Virus record (IMG/VR): IMGVR_UViG_3300032893_000015
Coordinates: 36,611 to 100,610 of that record
Origin: a virus
Length of the DNA: 64,000 nt
Strand: one strand, 5' to 3'
Positions 7,299 to 15,199 of this stretch are shown one piece after another (positions within the stretch are counted from its first letter, which is position 1; every line of letters begins with the position of its first letter). The notes under the pieces were generated by a model that saw only the letters and a program-made list of their open reading frames with translations, made no database searches and was not told the DNA's origin. The position numbers and the translations under genes were made by a program.

Positions 7299-7675
7299 GT
7301 TTCCTCCGTCGCGAGCTCGTCTAATGCCGCTCCCCTTCCGACGATCTCCTCCGCGTCGCCTAGGAGTACGTTCGGCCCGTTGCGCCACCCCGGGTCCATC
7401 TCGTCTGCGATATCCTCGGGAGTGGGGGTTCTCCTGGCCGGATGCTCGACGCCTCCGCGCTCACTCGCCTCGTACCCCCTGACCCACCCGCTCTTGTACG
7501 CCTCGTTGGCCAGATGAATGGCGAACGCGATCCAATCTCCCCGTGTCGCCTTTGGGCACTCGTTGGCGAACAGGAACGCGTGATCGACCAGTCGTCTCGG
7601 CGGCTCCGGCCCCTCGTAGTACCGGCGCAGGTGCCGTTCGAGTCTCTGCCTCCACCACCGCCCTAGCCTTGTCAC
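7295..7675 (-). CDS. Hypothetical protein, 126 aa
   Basis: Start GTG 7675 in a GTGA overlap with the glycosyltransferase gene. Contains FANECPKATRGDWIAFAIHL and AYKSGWVRGYEASER, a stretch that looks conserved, then an acidic tail. The coupling to the glycosyltransferase suggests a related role but no function can be assigned. Confidence 0.6.
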   Translation of the reverse strand: MTRLGRWWRQRLERHLRRYYEGPEPPRRLVDHAFLFANECPKATRGDWIAFAIHLANEAYKSGWVRGYEASERGGVEHPARRTPTPEDIADEMDPGWRNGPNVLLGDAEEIVGRGAALDELATEET

Positions 7676-8664
7676 GACCAGAGTCTCTCGTACTCCGGCC
7701 CCACTTTCTGGGGGTCGTGTTCGGCGAGCACCATCTTTCCCGCCCGCTGCATCTGCCTCCTTGGGGTCAGCTGCACCGCCTCCACCAACTCCTCCGTGTT
7801 CGCCACCGCCAACGCCGTCTCCCCGTGCCTGACGACTCCTTCCCCCGTGACGAGCCACTTCCTGTTGACGACGAGTATGGCCCCCGCATCCCACGCCTCC
7901 AGAAACGTGTACTGCGTCCCGTCCCCATCCCCCGCAATAGCACTCAGGTCCACGCAGTACCTGGCCGTCTCCGCAATCCGCACGGCTGCGTCGAGCTCCG
8001 CCGGATACGTCCCCCGGTACTGTTCCCTCCACCGTGGATACGAGTGGTCAAGTTTGTGATGCGCATACATCCCGTTTTCCGCCCCGTAGATGATGATGCG
8101 CTTCTCTTTGGGGAGTCTTTCGTTCGCCCGTGCGATCTCGGTGGTGTGCTTGTCCCAGTCCACCCGTGAGATCGCCACCGCATTCACTACTCGAGGCATC
8201 CCCACTGTCGCCTGCTGCACATACGGATGCCTGATGAACACCGGCCGAATGCCTTCCGCCTCCAGGTGCCTTCGGTTCGACTCCCTGACGATAACCGTCT
8301 GGTGACGAGAATCGGTCCTGAGCGCCTCGAACATCTTCGGCGAAAGCTCCGTTGGATCGTGGATGACGACGTGTGCCCCCTCTGCGATGAGCTCCTCGGC
8401 TACCCCCACGTTCTTCGGGCCCACCGCCGTGATGATGCTTCGGGTGCCCCCGGCGATGATCTTCGCCTCGAGCCGATCCACGTTCCGATACGTCAACCCT
8501 CGTCCGTAATCCCGCTGTCGTGTGGGTGGCTCGCTTCGCTGCCCCACCTTGTACAGCGCCACTTCGTACCCCATCGTCCGCATGGTCAGGGCCAGGTGCG
8601 CCGTGAACGTCACCCATCCTCCAAAGCGCGGCTCCGCCAAATAAAAAAGCGCCAACGTCTTCAC
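7672..8664 (-). CDS. Glycosyltransferase, GT4-like (GT-B fold)
   Basis: 330 aa. The N-terminal half begins LALFYLAEPRFGGWVTFTAHL, the Gly-rich acceptor-side loop of GT-B enzymes. The C-terminal half has VAISRVDWDKH and later GTQYTFLEAWDAGAILVVN, matching the sugar-nucleotide-binding E(x7)E-type region of GT4. ATG 8664 overlaps the stop of the dioxygenase gene (ATGA), so the two are made together. In phages a glycosyltransferase beside a TET/JBP dioxygenase usually decorates hydroxylated DNA bases; decorating a protein or host envelope is the alternative. Confidence 0.8.
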   Translation of the reverse strand: MKTLALFYLAEPRFGGWVTFTAHLALTMRTMGYEVALYKVGQRSEPPTRQRDYGRGLTYRNVDRLEAKIIAGGTRSIITAVGPKNVGVAEELIAEGAHVVIHDPTELSPKMFEALRTDSRHQTVIVRESNRRHLEAEGIRPVFIRHPYVQQATVGMPRVVNAVAISRVDWDKHTTEIARANERLPKEKRIIIYGAENGMYAHHKLDHSYPRWREQYRGTYPAELDAAVRIAETARYCVDLSAIAGDGDGTQYTFLEAWDAGAILVVNRKWLVTGEGVVRHGETALAVANTEELVEAVQLTPRRQMQRAGKMVLAEHDPQKVGPEYERLWS

Positions 8665-9515
8665 AACCGTTGTTTCCCTCTGAGCTCGTCCAGCTGGTCA
8701 TGCCGGCAGTGGCTCATCTTCTCCCGGAAGTAGTAGACGACCGATATCCGCTCGAACCCCGGTTGCGTCTCATACGGATCGGTGACGCCGTGCCACTCGT
8801 GTGGGTTGAAGAAGATGAGGTCCCCGTCCTGCATGTCCGCCGCCACGCGGTACTCCGGGAACGTCAGCCACCCTCCTCGGTACTGCCCTTTGCGGCTGAC
8901 GCTCAGGCACCCAAACCCCTGCTTGTAGTCGCCTGCATCCTTGTGGATGCGCCCGTACACATTCCTGTTCACCGTCAACGTGCTGTAGGGCGTCCCCTGG
9001 ATGACGTACTCCTGGGGCGCCTGCTTCGCGACGTACGCTTGCCTGGTGTACCGCTCCGGCAACTCCGCTTGGAACTCCTGGGCGACGTACTGCGCCAGCG
9101 GCACGATGCGATTCCACGCCTCCACTTCCCTCGCCGTGAACATCGTCGCTCGGCAAAACGGGAAGCGACCCCCCTGCTTGTCGAAGTACCCGATGACCAC
9201 ACTGGCCACCGGCTGCGTACGGGTACTTTTCGCCCGCACCCCATCCGGCCCCACTTTCGCCACCCGCGGTTGCCCTGCGTACTTCCCTCGGTTCGTGCTG
9301 CCGTACGCCTCCGCTGCATGTGCCAGGGTCGCTCGCGTCGACTCCACCAACTCCTCGGGTATCGCTCTTCTCCTGTACAGGATGAGCAGCTCTCCGTCCG
9401 GCTTGAAGACGTCACAGTCCCGATTGACCAGCAGCGCCACGTCGTCCTCGGTGACGGGCCCTCCCTCGCGCTTCTCGATTCCGCTCGCTCTACTGCGCAG
9501 GTGCACGCGAAACAC
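8661..9515 (-). CDS. TET/JBP-type 2-oxoglutarate/Fe(II) dioxygenase
   Basis: 284 aa. The iron triad is visible as H191-K-D193 (in RIHKDAGDYKQG) and H242 (NPHEWHGV); R256 (FERISVV) would bind 2-oxoglutarate. The GG-W-LTFPEY strand after the HxD and FPFCRATMF upstream match the TET/JBP class, which oxidises the 5-methyl group of pyrimidines in DNA. The start is uncertain: GTG 9515 overlaps the ParB-like gene by 26 bp, and GTG 9506 is also possible. Its neighbours (two ParB-like proteins and a glycosyltransferase) are those described for phage base-hypermodification clusters. No cytosine methyltransferase is seen in the window. Confidence 0.8.
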   Translation of the reverse strand: MFRVHLRSRASGIEKREGGPVTEDDVALLVNRDCDVFKPDGELLILYRRRAIPEELVESTRATLAHAAEAYGSTNRGKYAGQPRVAKVGPDGVRAKSTRTQPVASVVIGYFDKQGGRFPFCRATMFTAREVEAWNRIVPLAQYVAQEFQAELPERYTRQAYVAKQAPQEYVIQGTPYSTLTVNRNVYGRIHKDAGDYKQGFGCLSVSRKGQYRGGWLTFPEYRVAADMQDGDLIFFNPHEWHGVTDPYETQPGFERISVVYYFREKMSHCRHDQLDELRGKQRL

Positions 9516-10188
9516 GGCGCATCGCCTCCAGTACCCTCTCCGGCTTGGTCTCTCCCGAGATGACCCCGAGGGCCTTCTCGAACTCCGTGTGTTGCTTCTC
9601 GCTGTAGTACAGCTGCACGACGCGTTGGTGCTGCGCCTTGCCGCTCGGCATGTCGATGCTGCCGGGGGGTGGAGGTTGTGCGTCGATGCCTTGCTCGAGA
9701 GTGTTGCTCTCCTCCTCGGCCATCATCCGCATGTACTCCTCCCCTTCGATACCGAGCTCGAAGGCAAGATCCTCCACTTCCATCTGCGGTTCGATGCCGC
9801 GCACGAGCATCGCCAGTTGCCGCTTGTCGAGCTGACCATGTCGGTAGATGAACTTGAGCGTCAGCGCCTTGGCTTGCTCCTCGGTAAGGCCATCGATCAC
9901 CTGCATGGGCCCCATCTCCATGCCGAGATCCCTCCCGACCATCCACCGATGCTCCCCATCGATGATGACGTTCCTCGGGTTCCCTTTCTCGTCCTTGCCC
10001 CAGACGAGGAGGGCTTGGCTACTCAGCCACCCTGCCGACTGGATCCCCTTTCGGAGACTCCTGAGCATATACGGCGTCATCTCGTTGGGGTTCCACGTAT
10101 TGGGCCGCACGCTGTTGAGCGGCAGCAGCTTCACCTCCCCGATGACTTTCACCTGCTGTTCGGGCTTGCGCGCCTTTCTCGTTTTCAT
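9490..10188 (-). CDS. ParB-like (ParB/Srx fold) protein, copy B
   Basis: 232 aa. The N-terminal ParB/sulfiredoxin-like domain is clear: VRPNTWNPNEM, GIQSAGWLSSQALLVWG and IIDGEHRWMVGRDLG, the last being the conserved GxHR box. No ParB helix-turn-helix partition domain follows, so a plasmid-type partition role is unlikely. Many phage relatives are nucleases, ATP-dependent modifiers or scaffolds for DNA-modifying enzymes. Coupled by ATGA to its paralogue and overlapping the dioxygenase gene. Confidence 0.85.
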   Translation of the reverse strand: MKTRKARKPEQQVKVIGEVKLLPLNSVRPNTWNPNEMTPYMLRSLRKGIQSAGWLSSQALLVWGKDEKGNPRNVIIDGEHRWMVGRDLGMEMGPMQVIDGLTEEQAKALTLKFIYRHGQLDKRQLAMLVRGIEPQMEVEDLAFELGIEGEEYMRMMAEEESNTLEQGIDAQPPPPGSIDMPSGKAQHQRVVQLYYSEKQHTEFEKALGVISGETKPERVLEAMRRVSRAPAQ

Positions 10189-10847
10189 GTCGCCTTCGCC
10201 GCCCGCTTGACGGCCTCGAACACCGTCGTCGACAAGTCCTTCGTGCCCCACTTCTTCGCGAGCGCCAGGGACATCGCATGGAACTCCTCGTACTGCTTCG
10301 GGCTGAACTTTAGCTGCACCGGTTTCACTTCCTGCACCGGCTTCTCCGGCTCGATGCTCGCCTCTTCCATGGCTAGGTACTTCACCAGTTCCCTTTCGGG
10401 GATTCCCAGGTCGAGGGCCCTGGTCCCTTCGTCCATCGCCCCCTCCAGCGTCTTGAGCACGAGCGCCATCTTCTCGTCGTCGGGCTGCCCGCGCTTTGCA
10501 TCGAGCTTCACGGTCAGCGCCTTGGCCTCCACCTCCGTGATCCCGTCCAGGAACACCATCGGCCCGAGCTCCAAGCCGAGCTCCTTCGCGATGCCGTGCC
10601 TTTGCTCACCATCGATGATGAGGTTTCGCTCTTTACCTTTTTCGTCCTTCCCCCACACCGTCATCGACTGACTGACCAGCCACCCATCGTGCACGAGTCC
10701 GTACTTGATGCTCTCGCGCTCGAAGGCCGTGAGCCGGTTCGGGTTCCACCCATTCGGCTGCACACTCGCGAGCGGTCGCAGGACCACCTTACCCACGATC
10801 CTCGGCACGTCAGGTACCGGTGTGGCTGCTGCTGTTTTCTTTCTCAT
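10185..10847 (-). CDS. ParB-like (ParB/Srx fold) protein, copy A
   Basis: 220 aa, a tandem paralogue of the next gene: VQPNGWNPNRL, GLVHDGWLVSQSMTVWG and IIDGEQRHGIAKELG. In copy A the box reads GEQRH instead of GEHRW, so its active-site residue order differs. ATG 10847 follows GAGGCGCAAAACG, one of a set of extended binding sites in this genome. It overlaps the nuclease gene by ATGA. Confidence 0.85.
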   Translation of the reverse strand: MRKKTAAATPVPDVPRIVGKVVLRPLASVQPNGWNPNRLTAFERESIKYGLVHDGWLVSQSMTVWGKDEKGKERNLIIDGEQRHGIAKELGLELGPMVFLDGITEVEAKALTVKLDAKRGQPDDEKMALVLKTLEGAMDEGTRALDLGIPERELVKYLAMEEASIEPEKPVQEVKPVQLKFSPKQYEEFHAMSLALAKKWGTKDLSTTVFEAVKRAAKAT

Positions 10848-11359
10848 CGTTTTGCGCCTCGCCGCCTTGTTGTACCACCCCCGTTCACGAAGCGCGGCGC
10901 CGCACACGTAAGCATCTGCTTCGCCGGCACCAGCGTCACCTCATGATGCCTGGGCACTCCGTACGTGAGCGCAAGCAGATGTCGATAGGGTGCCGGCAGC
11001 ACCACGTACCACTCCTTCTTGTTCTGCCGGAGCCAAAGCATCGGTTCCTTCTTCATCTCCTTGGCTTGCCCCTCGGCCTGCGTCCACCAAGTCCAAACGG
11101 GTGACTGCTTCCCGGTAACGAACTGGACCCAGGACCAGTCCTCCCTCCGCTTCACCTCGACGCTGAAGGGGAAGGTATTGGCCGTCGTCATAACGTCCCC
11201 TGAGGCTTGGAACTCCCCCCGTAGCTTCGGCCCGCCCCACCCTCCGCTGAGGGGCGTCCGCACAAACTGGCACCCGGGCTCCACCGCCTGCCACCAGGCA
11301 CCCAGCAGCGCCGCCACTTCCCTCTCCGCCTCGCTGCCCTTGCGCCGACCCAGCGTCAC
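10844..11359 (-). CDS. PD-(D/E)XK nuclease, Holliday-junction-resolvase-like
   Basis: 171 aa. The core SEAEREVAALL, VRTPLSGGWG, SGDV and FSVEVKRREDW matches a PD-(D/E)XK fold with D in GDV and the E-x-K pair in EVK, as in phage resolvases and recombination nucleases. Start GTG 11359 in a GTGA overlap. Its place beside SbcC/SbcD fits a role in recombination or in resolving branched replication intermediates. Confidence 0.7.
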   Translation of the reverse strand: MTLGRRKGSEAEREVAALLGAWWQAVEPGCQFVRTPLSGGWGGPKLRGEFQASGDVMTTANTFPFSVEVKRREDWSWVQFVTGKQSPVWTWWTQAEGQAKEMKKEPMLWLRQNKKEWYVVLPAPYRHLLALTYGVPRHHEVTLVPAKQMLTCAAPRFVNGGGTTRRRGAKR

Positions 11360-11715
11360 TTCCGTTGCCCTGGCTCGTAGTAGCCCTGCACGAGCTTCGC
11401 CTGGTGCTCTCCTTCGTCCGGTGTCGCTACCAACGTGTCTGCCCATTCCGCAATGGGCTTTGCATCATCGAGCGGACGCTTCGGGTGGCGGAAGGTCCCC
11501 GCCTGCACGAGTGCCAACGCTGCCTTCTTGTTGACGGCGTACACGTAAAAGTCGAGCACCTGCACCCCCTGGTCGGGCTCGTTGTGCATCGCCGTCACCT
11601 TCCACCGTGGTGGCGTCACCTTCGTTCCCATCGCCTTTCGCAGCTTGTCGGGTGGAAACGTTTCCCACTTCCCCCGTTCGTTGTGTGCGACACCGTTGGG
11701 CTTCTCCGTCTTCAT
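11356..11715 (-). CDS. Hypothetical protein, 119 aa
   Basis: ATG 11715 overlaps the SbcC-like stop (ATGA) and the GTGA overlap ends it, so it is tightly coupled between two recombination genes. Contains YVYAVNKKAALALVQAGTF, a beta-helix element. No family recognised. Confidence 0.65.
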   Translation of the reverse strand: MKTEKPNGVAHNERGKWETFPPDKLRKAMGTKVTPPRWKVTAMHNEPDQGVQVLDFYVYAVNKKAALALVQAGTFRHPKRPLDDAKPIAEWADTLVATPDEGEHQAKLVQGYYEPGQRK

Positions 11716-13655
11716 GTGACCACCCTAACCTCGCTTCGTCCCCCGCGTCCCGTGATCAGGATGCTCCCTGGCAGGGTGTCGAGAGCCGCTGCGTGGTGCG
11801 CGACGACGAACGCTTGATCGAACCCCGCCGCCTTCAGCATCCCGGGTAAGTGCCTACCGACGCTCCCCCGGTGCTCCTCGTCCAGGTGCCCGAACGGCTC
11901 ATCGATGCACGCCGTGGTCCAGGGATTGGAAACCCGGGTTTCCAATCTCCCCCTCAGCCACCGGCTCGCCCCCAGTTGCAGCGCCAACCCGGCCAGGTCC
12001 TCCGCCCCTCCGCTTCGCCCGAATTGAAACTCCAACCTGTTGACGGTATTCGGGCCCCGGGGGGCGTGGCACCGCTGACACTCCTTCACCTTCGCGCTGT
12101 CCGGGAACGGCATCCCGCACGCGTCGCACGTCCTGGCCAGTCCCTTCCCCTGCTGCTCCCAGCTCGCCTCGACGCGCAGCCCAATGCCGCACGCGCCCAG
12201 CACGTGGTCGTTGGCCACCTCCTGCACGATCTTGAGCACGCCTTGCGCCAGCCTCCTCTGGGCTCCCTGCCGCCCCAGGATGGTCGCCGCCTCGCGCCTG
12301 GCCTGCTGCTCCTGACCTAGCGTATTGGCGATATCCCGCATCCTCGCCCTGGTCATTCGTAGCGCGTTGATCCGCGCCATCGTCGTCGCCAGCTTCTCCG
12401 CCCTGACGGTCACCTCTTGGCGCAGCCGCATCGCCTGATCCAGTGCCCTGTTCGCCGTCTCCCGCGATTCGGTCATGTCGACGTTCCCCGCCCGACACGT
12501 CGCCACGTACGCCGGCTTCAGATTCTCGAGTCGCTGGCGCATCCCCTGCAGCCTTCCGTGGTCCCGGTCCGCCGCCTGTCTGATGGCCTCGTAGTGATTC
12601 TTCTCCCGCATCCACCGCTGCACCGCTTCCGCCGCCTGCTGCACCTGCGTTGTCACCTCACGAGCGGCTGCGGTGTTCTGCTCGGTACGGCGATTGATCT
12701 CGTCGGTAGCGGGGCACTGTATACCCGCCACGGGACACCGTCCGTCAAACTGCCCTCGTGCCAGCTGCTGCAGCTGCCCGAGGCGTCGGCTCTGCGCCGC
12801 GTGGCCCATCTGCGCCTCCAGGTACATCTGCTCCACTTGCTTGGCGTGCTTTGGGTCCGGCGCTGGCTTCGCTTGCCGTTCCAACAAGACGATTGCCTGT
12901 TGCAGTTCCTCGTATTCGCGTTGGACGGCCAAACCCCGTTCCCTCTCCGCACACGCTTCCACCGCCAACCGTGTATCTAGCAACTTTGCCTCTGCGTGCT
13001 TTAGTTGCACTTCCAACTCGTCGAGCTTCGCCTCCATCTCCTTGAGCGACTGCCCTTCGCTGAGGGCTCTGTCTTCCTGCTCCGAGACTTGGATGGCAGC
13101 GTTGAGCTCCTCGAGCGCCTTGGACACCTGCAGTAGCTTCCCCCGGTTGCTCTCCTCCGCTCGCTCCAACCTATTGAGCCCCGCCCACCCTGCAACGATG
13201 CTCGTGCGCTCTTCGGGCGCCATGAGCACCATGCGCGCGAGCTGACGCTGCCCGAAATAGCAGCTCGCCTCGAAGTCCTCTCGCGTCAGGCCCATGACCT
13301 TCACGATGCACTCTTGCGCATCCTCTTGCGCGAGCACCGTTCCTCCGCGTGCCACCTTCAGCCGCGTTGTCTTTCCGCGCGTGCGCTCGCGCGCGATGTG
13401 CAGGTCTCCGAACGCGAGCTCGACAGCGCCTTCCTTTTCGCCGTCGGTGATCCAGCTGTCCTCGTACCGATGCCGGTGCACTCCGTAGAGAGCGAACCGA
13501 ATCGCTTCGAGCAGGCTCGTCTTCCCTCGCCAGTTGCTGAGCCCCGGGTTGGTCTCGTCGCGTGCTACGACGGCGTACGCCACCTTGCGCAACTCGAGTT
13601 CGTGCTCCCCTCCGAACCGCATCCAGTTGCGCAGCGCCAGAAACGAGATGCTCAC
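11712..13655 (-). CDS. SbcC/Rad50-like ATPase (T4 gp46-like)
   Basis: 647 aa. Order: Walker A region (NWRGKTSLLEAI, residues about 42-53), Q-loop region (CYFGQRQLARMVL), long coiled coils with a CxxxxxxC hook-like turn (CPVAGIQC), a second Cys cluster (CDACG and CQRC), the ABC signature (RSGGAEDLAG) and Walker B (CIDEPFGHLD). With the SbcD-like protein it would process DNA ends for recombination. Odd points: the first Walker A glycine is displaced (SNWRGKT, not GxxGxGKS), and the dispersed palindrome is encoded between signature and Walker B as LETRVSNP. Confidence 0.85.
   Translation of the reverse strand: MSISFLALRNWMRFGGEHELELRKVAYAVVARDETNPGLSNWRGKTSLLEAIRFALYGVHRHRYEDSWITDGEKEGAVELAFGDLHIARERTRGKTTRLKVARGGTVLAQEDAQECIVKVMGLTREDFEASCYFGQRQLARMVLMAPEERTSIVAGWAGLNRLERAEESNRGKLLQVSKALEELNAAIQVSEQEDRALSEGQSLKEMEAKLDELEVQLKHAEAKLLDTRLAVEACAERERGLAVQREYEELQQAIVLLERQAKPAPDPKHAKQVEQMYLEAQMGHAAQSRRLGQLQQLARGQFDGRCPVAGIQCPATDEINRRTEQNTAAAREVTTQVQQAAEAVQRWMREKNHYEAIRQAADRDHGRLQGMRQRLENLKPAYVATCRAGNVDMTESRETANRALDQAMRLRQEVTVRAEKLATTMARINALRMTRARMRDIANTLGQEQQARREAATILGRQGAQRRLAQGVLKIVQEVANDHVLGACGIGLRVEASWEQQGKGLARTCDACGMPFPDSAKVKECQRCHAPRGPNTVNRLEFQFGRSGGAEDLAGLALQLGASRWLRGRLETRVSNPWTTACIDEPFGHLDEEHRGSVGRHLPGMLKAAGFDQAFVVAHHAAALDTLPGSILITGRGGRSEVRVVT
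11924..11947. repeat. Dispersed palindrome, copy 1 (inside SbcC-like gene)
   Basis: ATTGGAAACCC followed directly by its reverse complement, flanked by G and C. Read in frame as LETRVSN in a loop before Walker B. Confidence 0.95.
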
Positions 13656-13972
13656 GCGTCGACCAGCTCACGGAGAATTACGTCAATCTCCCTATCCTCA
13701 TTCCCCACCAACAGCCCCAAGATCCTCCTCCTCGCTGCTTCGATTCTCTTCGGGTCCTTGATCGCCTGGCGTTGCTCGACGAGCTTCGTCATCTCCCCCT
13801 GCAACTCGTCTACCTGCCTTTGCGCATGGTCCCGCTCTTCGAACAAACTCCGCAACTGACTCTCGAGTATCACGATCAAGCCAACCTTCTCGATTCGAAA
13901 ACCTGACTCGAGTTCTGCCACCCGCTCCTTCAACCGATCGATCTCTTCCACGAGTGCAAACTCGAGACTCAT
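13652..13972 (-). CDS. Coiled-coil protein, 106 aa
   Basis: Almost entirely heptad-like helix (EEIDRLKERVAELESGFR, then RDHAQRQVDELQGEMTKLVEQ). ATGA overlaps join it to both neighbours, placing it between a hypothetical gene and the SbcC-like gene. It could be an accessory of the recombination complex; no family recognised. Confidence 0.65.
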   Translation of the reverse strand: MSLEFALVEEIDRLKERVAELESGFRIEKVGLIVILESQLRSLFEERDHAQRQVDELQGEMTKLVEQRQAIKDPKRIEAARRRILGLLVGNEDREIDVILRELVDA

Positions 13973-14442
13973 AGCCCCGCCTCCGCCATCGCCTCTTCGA
14001 CGACCTTCGCGAGCAACTCGCGATTCTGCGTATTCGCCTCCGCCACCATACTGGTCACCAGCTCCCTTTCCCCCACCGCCAGCTCCGCCTCTTGCCGCGC
14101 TTGCTCCCGGACCACCGCATCTGGCGCTGTCGACCTATCGATGCGTACGGCCGCCGCCCCGTTCTGCAGGAGCACTTTCTTCAGGGCCTCCGCGCGCTCC
14201 TCGCCTCCGGGTGGTGGCTGCAGTCGAATGATCTCCCCTTGTAGCTTCCCCTCCGGGTCGACCACCGCCCAGTCCCCGATCCCCTTCCCATCGGTCCAGC
14301 AGAACGCCGAGGGCGGCACCGTCCTCAGTCTCCGGGTCCCTCGTATCTCGACCGCCGTCACCTTCGATTGGAAACCCGGGTTTCCAATGTCCACGACGAC
14401 GTAAGGATCGATCGACCTCTGCACCTTGTGCCGGCCTCCCAC
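13969..14442 (-). CDS. Hypothetical protein, 157 aa
   Basis: GTG 14442 follows GGAGGCGTGAC, overlapping the SbcD stop region; a second GTG at 14424 also has a GGGAGG site. The N-terminal half looks like a small beta barrel, the C-terminal half a helix (AELAVGERELVTSMVAEANT). Residues about 19-26 (IGNPGFQS) are encoded by a copy of the dispersed palindrome. No family recognised. Confidence 0.6.
   Translation of the reverse strand: MGGRHKVQRSIDPYVVVDIGNPGFQSKVTAVEIRGTRRLRTVPPSAFCWTDGKGIGDWAVVDPEGKLQGEIIRLQPPPGGEERAEALKKVLLQNGAAAVRIDRSTAPDAVVREQARQEAELAVGERELVTSMVAEANTQNRELLAKVVEEAMAEAGL
14366..14389. repeat. Dispersed palindrome, copy 2 (inside a hypothetical gene)
   Basis: The 22-bp core is intact at 14367-14388; the outer 3' base is G instead of C. 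Read in a different frame from copies 1 and 3, giving IGNPGFQ. Confidence 0.95.
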
Positions 14443-14443
14443 G

Positions 14444-15199
14444 TCACGCCTCCACGAGGAGATACCCGGGGGTGTGCTTCTCCTCCGCGAACGTCAACCG
14501 AGCCACACTCCCCGGGATGTGTATGACGTACTCCTGCCCCGCCGGCCTGAAGGCTTGTCGTCGGTGGTAGTGCCCGTTGATGACGATCTTCGGTCCCGTC
14601 AACTTCCCCACCTCCTCCACCGGAAAGACCACCTCCCTCCCCCGCGGCATCTCCGTTGTCTCCTCCCCGGGCTGCACGCCTGGGATATGCAGATGTCCCA
14701 GTACAAGGATTGGGCGTTCGCTCCGTTTCGCTCTCTGCTCCGCCGCCGCCTTCACCTGAAAGACTGGGTCGTACGCGTGACTGGTCGCCGTATAGGGCAA
14801 CCCCAGCACGTCCACCCACGTGTCCTCGTGCTTGTCGAGCTGCATGCTCCAGACGCCCGGTTGCTGGAACACGTAGATTCCGTGTGGCATGCCTGCCATC
14901 GGGTGCAACACCGTCTGCCCCGTCCCCGTCTCCTGCACGTCGTGATTGCCCGCCACGCAGATGACTCTGATGTGGTGGTGCCTGAGGATCGTGCTCGCCT
15001 GCACCATCATACCCAGCGCCGCTATGACAGCCACCGGCTCGTCCGGGTCGCAGAGATCGCCGGTAAAGATCCAGGCATCGGCGTGGTGATTCACCGCCGC
15101 GTACACGCTCTCCGTCACCGCCGCTTGGATCTCGGCTGCGCGTGGCACTCCGCACGTCTTCCAGTCGTGATGCAAGTCGCTGACGACGACGAACTTCAT
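14444..15199 (-). CDS. SbcD/Mre11-like nuclease (T4 gp47-like)
   Basis: 251 aa calcineurin-type phosphoesterase. Metal ligands appear in order: DLHHD at the N-terminus, GDLCD, AGNHD, GHLH and GHYH. Start ATG 15199 in an ATGA overlap with the recombinase gene. Partner of the SbcC-like ATPase encoded two genes downstream; together they trim DNA ends to load the recombinase. About 100 aa shorter than bacterial SbcD, as in phage versions. Confidence 0.88.
   Translation of the reverse strand: MKFVVVSDLHHDWKTCGVPRAAEIQAAVTESVYAAVNHHADAWIFTGDLCDPDEPVAVIAALGMMVQASTILRHHHIRVICVAGNHDVQETGTGQTVLHPMAGMPHGIYVFQQPGVWSMQLDKHEDTWVDVLGLPYTATSHAYDPVFQVKAAAEQRAKRSERPILVLGHLHIPGVQPGEETTEMPRGREVVFPVEEVGKLTGPKIVINGHYHRRQAFRPAGQEYVIHIPGSVARLTFAEEKHTPGYLLVEA

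Noticed and set aside
9001-10671. Plus-strand 556-codon frame
   Set aside because: Antisense to the dioxygenase and both ParB-like genes; Ser/Leu/Arg/Pro-rich shadow composition and no ribosome binding site.
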